From Chitinophagaceae bacterium (GTDB lineage Bacteria; Bacteroidota; Bacteroidia; Chitinophagales; Chitinophagaceae), in the NCBI GenBank assembly GCA_022843585.1, contig JALHNJ010000002.1, positions 62,001-126,000 on the forward strand: DNA of 64,000 nucleotides. The letters are read 5' to 3'. The notes beneath the pieces are model-generated. The model was given only the letters and a program-made list of their open reading frames with translations, was not told where the DNA came from and ran no database searches. This document shows, piece by piece, positions 56,333 to 61,450 of the stretch (positions within the stretch are counted from its first letter, which is position 1; the number at the start of each line of letters is the position of its first letter). Made by a program: the position numbers and the translations under genes.

Positions 56333-56883
56333 CCATTGTATAACTGATAGCGATCAGTGTATTTAGAAAAATCAATTACCCGCTTACTGTTGTCACTGAA
56401 ACCGGCGTGTTGTACTGCTGTCATTGGATCGCATACAACAAACCTCCCTTTGCCTGCGAGCTGCCTGTCAAAATCAGTTCCGGGTACCAGGTCTAAAAAT
56501 GCATTATAAAACTTTTCGCTAATCGTATATAGAGTTGTTCCGGAAAAATCATGTACTGTTTGGTCCGGCATAATATTACCCCATATAATACCTCCGAGAT
56601 ACAAATCAAAATCATCCGGCATCTTTTGCAAATAATATCTCCAAGCTCCTTTCGCAGTAAATTTTAAATCGTCCTCAGCAATGGTGATTTGCTTCAATCC
56701 TTCCTGACTGGCAAATCTTACGATCTGTTGATGTGCCTTTAAAATTCCTCTGGCAGGACATTCGGGATCTGCTATTCCCTCCCATATTCTCCTGAAAGGT
56801 ATTTGCTGAATCCGCAACTCATCCATGAATAAGGCAAACCGATCTTTACGATGTGACAGATGCAGGATATTAAGAGTTATCAT
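56329..56883 (-). CDS. GT25-like glycosyltransferase-family protein
   Basis: A 184-aa protein: MITLNILHLSHRKDRFALF, then IPFRRIWEGIADPECPARGI, AHQQIVRFASQEGLKQITI and AEDDLKF. The R-K-D-R start and the E-D-D motif match family 25 (LPS biosynthesis) glycosyltransferases, where the acidic pair binds metal-nucleotide sugar. It is shorter than many members. ATG at 56883 is chosen from several candidates and overlaps the upstream gene by 14 nt. It is convergent with the AbiEii-like gene, overlapping its last 4 nt. Confidence 0.7.
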   Translation of the reverse strand: MITLNILHLSHRKDRFALFMDELRIQQIPFRRIWEGIADPECPARGILKAHQQIVRFASQEGLKQITIAEDDLKFTAKGAWRYYLQKMPDDFDLYLGGIIWGNIMPDQTVHDFSGTTLYTISEKFYNAFLDLVPGTDFDRQLAGKGRFVVCDPMTAVQHAGFSDNSKRVIDFSKYTDRYQLYNG

Positions 56884-58318
56884 TGCCATCATCATGAATC
56901 TTAAATAAGTTATCAAAAATAAATTGAGGCTTTATATAGGACATAGTTGCCGTTCCTGTTTCCAATAAAATCCGTTCTGCTTCCAGTACAGAAGAAAGAA
57001 CAGACTTCTCTGATTGAAGGAAATTAACAATGTAAGTAATGAACAAATCAAAATGCTGTACCCCTTTTTTAAAACCGGCCTTATTTTTCCTTGTTTCAGC
57101 GGACAAATATTTAGAATCGACATAATAACCTTGTACCTGCAAATCTTCAATCAAATGCACGGGATTAAATAAGCTGAACACAATAAAATGGGAGAAATAC
57201 AAATCTTTTAAAAGTGATCCATCAAGCGGGTACCAAAAAAGTGGTATCGTTCCCGACGTATTCTTATCCCCGAAATCAGGATTATATAATAGTTGCCCCA
57301 TTATAAGACCATTATTCTTTGAGTTCTGTTTTACTAGTTTTTTAGCGGGTTCAATGATATTTTGTGGCAGATTATTTATAAGCCTTTCGTATTTTCTATT
57401 AAAAGTCCGGGTAAATAGTGAAGCGGATGGAAACCGCATACCTGCAAATAATAATCCATCGCCTGCGTGGACAAATATAGGTTTCACAAATCCTGATTGA
57501 CTATAAAGATCCTGGATTTCCTTAAAATAAAAGGAACCTTCAAGGTTTGTTGAATAGTTATTTTTATTTTTTTGTGACTTCACTATTTTAGCAATTGCTT
57601 CAACCTGTTTTTTCAATTTATCAGCTATTCGTTGGTCCATGCCGGCATGCGGCTTAATCGTGGACAGCACCTGTTCTTTTGGTTTTTTTTGAATTTTAGT
57701 ACCAATGAGTGTAAGCGAAAGCTCCAATTTGTTATCCTCTAATTTCTTAGTTTTCAGCTCCGCTATTTCTGTAATTTCATGTTCCAATAAATCATAAAAA
57801 CTAAAATCCCCATAGCGTAATATGCTAGTTGTCCCATGGTAAATAGTGAGTTTGCCATCCAGGTGCTTATAATTCTGAAGAAAAGCCAGCTCACCCTCCC
57901 CTCCGATTCCCGAAACAAAACCTTGAATCCGTTTATGCAAATATTGACTCTCCAATAAATCAAGATTTGCCCTGTAGAAGAAAAATGCAAATGCATCCCC
58001 AATCGCTTTACCTATATTGATGACTTGATTGCTCCCTGTTGAATAACTTGTTAAGTTTTTCATTCGACCTGCAAACCATTCTTTTTTATACTTTTTTTTA
58101 TGCTCAACCAGATAGCGCATCCTTTGAGCTATCCGGTTACGCAGGTTTTGCAGTTTAAATAAAGCGAAGGCCAACCTTTCCTGAAACAAAATTAAATCGT
58201 TAGCCAGATCCTTTGTAGACTCTCCTCTTTTCAAAGCTCCCAATACTTTCCAGCAATGGTCGTAAGATTCTTCACAGAATTTAAAAACTTCTTTTATCTC
58301 TTTAACCGTTACTTGCAT
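56870..58318 (-). CDS. Unknown 482-aa protein with PD-(D/E)XK-like pattern
   Basis: A 482-aa protein of no known family. The stretch from E143 (GGEGELAFLQNYKH), through D171 or D176 (RYGDFSFYDLLEHE), to E187-L-K189 (EIAELKTKK) has the E...D...ExK order of PD-(D/E)XK nucleases, so a nuclease core is possible. The N-terminal 130 residues are helical; the rest is unassigned. It has no signal peptide. The gene overlaps the GT25-like gene downstream. It is preceded by a terminator and the permuted tRNA, so it should have its own promoter in the short gap 58319-58334, or be read through the hairpin. Confidence 0.6.
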   Translation of the reverse strand: MQVTVKEIKEVFKFCEESYDHCWKVLGALKRGESTKDLANDLILFQERLAFALFKLQNLRNRIAQRMRYLVEHKKKYKKEWFAGRMKNLTSYSTGSNQVINIGKAIGDAFAFFFYRANLDLLESQYLHKRIQGFVSGIGGEGELAFLQNYKHLDGKLTIYHGTTSILRYGDFSFYDLLEHEITEIAELKTKKLEDNKLELSLTLIGTKIQKKPKEQVLSTIKPHAGMDQRIADKLKKQVEAIAKIVKSQKNKNNYSTNLEGSFYFKEIQDLYSQSGFVKPIFVHAGDGLLFAGMRFPSASLFTRTFNRKYERLINNLPQNIIEPAKKLVKQNSKNNGLIMGQLLYNPDFGDKNTSGTIPLFWYPLDGSLLKDLYFSHFIVFSLFNPVHLIEDLQVQGYYVDSKYLSAETRKNKAGFKKGVQHFDLFITYIVNFLQSEKSVLSSVLEAERILLETGTATMSYIKPQFIFDNLFKIHDDGNDNS

Positions 58319-58334
58319 GTTGGAATTAAATTAA

Positions 58335-58366
58335 TATAAAAGGCTGCAACACTGCAGCCTTTTATA
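58335..58366 (-). terminator. Strong hairpin immediately after the permuted tRNA
   Basis: A perfect 14-bp stem (58335-58348 with 58353-58366, G/C-rich core GGCTGCA/TGCAGCC) with a 4-nt loop. On the minus strand the 3' arm ends TTTTATA. Its first base follows directly after the last anticodon-loop base of the tRNA 5' half at 58367. It probably ends transcription of the permuted tRNA and could also work in the other direction. Confidence 0.75.
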
Positions 58367-58473
58367 AATACAATCAGGTGCGTTTAACCACTTCGCTACA
58401 CTCCCCAAAAGTGTTGCTTTTATCATTTGTGGGAGCGGAGGGATTCGAACCCCCGAAGACCGAAGTCACCTGA
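58367..58473 (-). tRNA. Circularly permuted tRNA-Tyr (anticodon GUA), 3' half upstream of 5' half
   Basis: On the minus strand the 3' half comes first (58473 to 58430): anticodon-stem strand TCAGG, long variable arm with GAC-TTCG-GTC hairpin, T-stem GGGGG/CCCTC with loop TTCGAAT, acceptor strand CGCTCCC and discriminator A. A 24-nt spacer (58429-58406) follows. Then comes the 5' half (58405 to 58367): acceptor GGGAGTG, T8, A9, D-arm GCG/CGC with A14 and G18-G19, anticodon-stem strand CCTGA, loop TTGTATT with GTA at 58371-58369. Both stems split by the permutation pair fully (acceptor 7/7 with one G-T, anticodon stem 5/5), and G15-C48 is kept. A73, G1-C72 and the long variable arm fit bacterial tRNA-Tyr. 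No CCA is encoded. It could be functional or a recombination product. Confidence 0.8.
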
Positions 58474-58497
58474 GAGAAGTTTGAGCAACGCTTGTAT

Positions 58498-58505
58498 CAA
58501 ATTTA
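58498..58505 (-). promoter_or_regulatory. Possible -7 promoter box for the permuted tRNA
   Basis: Minus-strand TAAATTTG matches TAnnTTTG and ends 25 nt before the tRNA 3' half. No good TTG was found at the usual distance upstream, so promoter function is uncertain. Confidence 0.35.
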
Positions 58506-58525
58506 CGAAATGCCGAATAAATAAT

Positions 58526-58861
58526 TCAGATATCAATCCCTCTTTTAGCTAAATCCGTAAAGTTCTTTCTTGAATAGGATTTGATGACCGGGGGTATTGA
58601 TCGTTTCGCAAGAGTTTTCATCATGCCGTGCTGACCGTGTTTGCGGCTCATTTTGTAGACCTGCATGAATAAGGCAGTAGCGGCGGTGATTATTATTAAT
58701 AGACAGAGGAAAGTGTTGACGCCCGCAATATATAAAGTTGCAAATAAAATTAGGAGGGCTAAAAGCCCTCCTCCGAGATACCATATATATTGCGCCTTTA
58801 ACCCTTTGAATTCGATGGGACGATTGATGCCTTTATTGACCTGGTAAACACTTGTATTCAT
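58526..58861 (-). CDS. traF: Conjugative transposon protein TraF (DUF4133)
   Basis: A 111-aa protein with the family start YQVNKGINRPIEFKGLKAQY, then two membrane segments (about 26-48 and 50-68). It is VirB3-like in the mating channel. Normally traG follows directly; here the permuted tRNA and a 4.5-kb cargo block separate them. Its start overlaps the 149-aa gene by 4 nt. Confidence 0.92.
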   Translation of the reverse strand: MNTSVYQVNKGINRPIEFKGLKAQYIWYLGGGLLALLILFATLYIAGVNTFLCLLIIITAATALFMQVYKMSRKHGQHGMMKTLAKRSIPPVIKSYSRKNFTDLAKRGIDI

Positions 58862-59307
58862 ATTCGTCTTCCCTTTGTTCTTTTTGTGGATCTTGCTTTT
58901 TTATTTTTTTCCATTATTTCCTCAAAGCCCGTCTCTGACAAAGGAATGATCGTTGCTTTCAATTCCTTCTCTATCGGATGTCTCTTGACAAATTCGACAG
59001 GGTCGAGGCCTGCCTCCCTCGCGAAGCTGTAAGGATCCATTTTCAATTCATCGGGTATCTCCACCACCACTACTTTCTCCGGCCACTCTGTAATCTTCTG
59101 ATCAATACTAACGAGTTGTTTTGTTTCCGTATTAAATGCAAAGCGATACGAATCACCATTGGGACCGACTTCTAATTTATCCAAATCAATCCTGGACATT
59201 AACTGGTAATCTGCTCTCAATTCATGCGCCCTTATATCCACATAAAACATGGTACCTGCAATATCAATTACGGGCAATTTCCCACTCATCCGCTGTTGCA
59301 AATCCAT
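58858..59307 (-). CDS. Unknown tra-operon protein, 149 aa
   Basis: A 149-aa soluble protein with no signal peptide: MSGKLPVIDIAGTMFYVDIR at the start, KVVVVEIPDELKMDPYSFAR in the middle, and a basic tail (KKARSTKRTKGRRI). No domain is recognised with confidence. It sits between traF (4-nt overlap) and the T9SS-sorted protein (1-nt overlap), so it is co-translated with the tra genes. Confidence 0.65.
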   Translation of the reverse strand: MDLQQRMSGKLPVIDIAGTMFYVDIRAHELRADYQLMSRIDLDKLEVGPNGDSYRFAFNTETKQLVSIDQKITEWPEKVVVVEIPDELKMDPYSFAREAGLDPVEFVKRHPIEKELKATIIPLSETGFEEIMEKNKKARSTKRTKGRRI

Positions 59308-60515
59308 TACCGGGTAATTATAATTTGCTTAGTAAATCGCTGGGTGGCTGATTGTAAGATTGCAGTATACAACCCGGGTGGTAAATTTAGATCGATACGG
59401 CGGATCAATGTTCCTCCTTCATAAATGATCATTTTCTGTTTGAGGCGTTGGTTACTACTACTGACTACTGAAAAAATATAACGACCTGCTTCGGCATTCT
59501 CTAAACGAATATTCAGTTCATTACTAGTAACGGGGTTGGGATATATAGAAAATAGCTGCAAGCCTTGAGCCGTGAGCTGTGAGATGGTTATGATGACACT
59601 ATAATATATGGTGCCATCCATTTCAACTGCTTTGATGCGGTAATAATTTTTATTATCAAGCTGGGTAGTGGAAAAATCATAGGTTGCGCTTCCACCTGCA
59701 TTTGAAGATGCCAAAGTTGTTCCGATCTTTTGGAAATTGATCCCATCTGTTGAACGCTCTATTTCATATACCGCAACGTTTGATTCGGTTAAATTGGTCC
59801 AGGATATAGTGGCCCTGTTTGCAGCGTCTATATTTCCGTTGACATTGGCAAAACGTACCGGCAAGGTGATGATCTCGCTATCGGAAGTATCGGCCTGCAA
59901 TACACCCCGCCTAACATATTGCAGTGTACCGCAAGTAAAGTTGTACAAATTGTAAGGTGCTGTCGGGGGAACCGGTGCCCAAAAATTTATATTGCCGGGT
60001 GCATCAAAGTATGGATGTGGCCAGGCAAAGTAAGGCAAACTTATATTTGGTGCGGTAAAACGTTCTATTGCTTCGCCGGTGCCCCCATCGATATCCCAGT
60101 AGGATACGCCGATCCAGCCGCAATCTAATGTATGCCCATTGACGACATATAACGTGGACAATCCAGCGATACAATCAATATAACTTTCGCCCATTGAGTT
60201 ATAATAGGAAACTGCTTTGGGGGCGGTAAAGCTATAGTGATCATAATTGTTTCCTGCGGAATCAAGCACAGCACCTATGAGACTTCCATATTGCAGCCCT
60301 TCCTTATATACATAGAGCTGATAGTTGGTGACGGCAACAGGTGTGTACGCTCCTGCCCCATTTACTTCGTAGAATGAAAGCATCAACCGATTTTCTCTTT
60401 TTGGTGGATTGGGAAAATCATCGACCAATCTTGTTGCGGTATACCTTGCTTTGATGGCGATGTACTGGGCGTTCACGAAGGTGGGGAACAAAAATAAAAG
60501 TAAAATAATTTTCAT
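59307..60515 (-). CDS. Secreted protein with T9SS type-A sorting domain inside the tra operon
   Basis: A 402-aa exported protein with a signal peptide (MKIILLLFLFPTFVNAQ), a beta-rich N-terminal half, a fibronectin-like segment at about 235-320 (INFQKIGTTLASSNAGGSAT, DNKNYYRIKAVEMDG), and a C-terminal T9SS sorting domain (LFSIYPNPVTSNELNIRL, LPPGLYTAIL, and the end KQIIITR). It is expected on the cell surface via T9SS. ATG at 60515 gives the signal peptide. It lies between traE and traF and may aid surface contact in mating; that is inference. Confidence 0.8.
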   Translation of the reverse strand: MKIILLLFLFPTFVNAQYIAIKARYTATRLVDDFPNPPKRENRLMLSFYEVNGAGAYTPVAVTNYQLYVYKEGLQYGSLIGAVLDSAGNNYDHYSFTAPKAVSYYNSMGESYIDCIAGLSTLYVVNGHTLDCGWIGVSYWDIDGGTGEAIERFTAPNISLPYFAWPHPYFDAPGNINFWAPVPPTAPYNLYNFTCGTLQYVRRGVLQADTSDSEIITLPVRFANVNGNIDAANRATISWTNLTESNVAVYEIERSTDGINFQKIGTTLASSNAGGSATYDFSTTQLDNKNYYRIKAVEMDGTIYYSVIITISQLTAQGLQLFSIYPNPVTSNELNIRLENAEAGRYIFSVVSSSNQRLKQKMIIYEGGTLIRRIDLNLPPGLYTAILQSATQRFTKQIIITR

Positions 60516-60540
60516 AAGACTTGATTTATAGGTTAAGAAT

Positions 60541-60834
60541 TTAGACTCCGAAGAATGACCGTATAACCGTTGCAACTACAACAAGGAACACACAACTGCC
60601 AAACCATGCAGCAGCAACTTTTCCTGTATCGGGATCACCGCTGTTCCATTTACTGTAGACTTTTACTGCGCCGATCAATCCGAGTACGGCACCGACGGCA
60701 TACATTAAATTGGTTCCGGAGGCGAAATAGGATCTTACTTTTTGGTTGGCTTCGTTGATACCGGCATTACCATCCTGGGATAAAGAAACAAGGCACAAGA
60801 AGCAAGACACAAGAATTACACAAATTTTTTTCAT
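60541..60834 (-). CDS. traE: Conjugative transposon protein TraE (DUF4134)
   Basis: A 97-aa protein with a signal peptide (about 1-20), GINEANQKVRSYFASGTNLMYAVGAVLGLIGAVKVYSKW, and two membrane segments. The family signature W-x-S-G-D-P-D-T-G-K is present (KWNSGDPDTGKVAAAWFGS). It is VirB2-like, a probable pilin or channel subunit. It starts the E-F part of the tra operon. Confidence 0.92.
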   Translation of the reverse strand: MKKICVILVSCFLCLVSLSQDGNAGINEANQKVRSYFASGTNLMYAVGAVLGLIGAVKVYSKWNSGDPDTGKVAAAWFGSCVFLVVVATVIRSFFGV

Positions 60835-60879
60835 TGATTGTTTTATATAGGGTACATAAATTTGGGCGCTCCACCCGAT

Positions 60880-61272
60880 CTATATCCATAGCACACGCTG
60901 ATCTTCCTCACTGAGATGGATGGAGCATATTGATTCGCTCTTCATTGCGATAAATGCATTGATGGTTTCCCGGAAGGCGGGTTCGTCCCACTGTTTATAG
61001 CGTTTTAATTTTAGTTGTAACGCAAGTGTGAGTTCATTTTTATTGAGGCGCCGGTGGAAGACCGCATGTAATTCTTCCATTATATCCTGCATAGTGGGTT
61101 GCCATTCTTCTGTCTCTTCCTGCTGCTGGAATGAAAATGTGTTTCTACTATTGAAATCAAAAATGGCTGGCAGCTTTGCTTTGTAGAAAACGATCCAGAT
61201 GAAACTGTAATACAGGAGATTGGCAATTATAAGAAAGACTATAAAGTTATACCAGGAGAATGCACTCAACAT
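60880..61272 (-). CDS. Small membrane protein upstream of traE
   Basis: A 130-aa protein with one N-terminal membrane segment (about 8-30, FIVFLIIANLLYYSFIWIVF) and a soluble helical domain (about 60-125: MQDIMEELHAVFHRRLNKNE, LALQLKLKRYKQWDEPAFRE). No family was recognised. It lies 45 nt before traE and is probably part of the same transcript. Confidence 0.6.
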   Translation of the reverse strand: MLSAFSWYNFIVFLIIANLLYYSFIWIVFYKAKLPAIFDFNSRNTFSFQQQEETEEWQPTMQDIMEELHAVFHRRLNKNELTLALQLKLKRYKQWDEPAFRETINAFIAMKSESICSIHLSEEDQRVLWI

Positions 61273-61450
61273 ATACTATCGATTTTGATAGTACAAATAT
61301 GTCAATGTATTCAGCCTGGTAAGTTATGATTGTGCCATGCAGATTTGTGAATAGGAAATATGAAATCAATTCCAACTACCTCCCCTGTCAGAAAAATGAT
61401 CTTAAAAAGGTGCATAAAATATTCTTCATGCACCATTCTTTCGCCCGGTG

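Noticed and set aside
58367-58473. A two-piece (permuted) tmRNA
   Set aside because: tmRNA also has a permuted form, but here the D-arm is canonical with A14 and G18-G19, the anticodon stem-loop carries GTA, and no tag reading frame or pseudoknot region is present. A permuted tRNA fits better.
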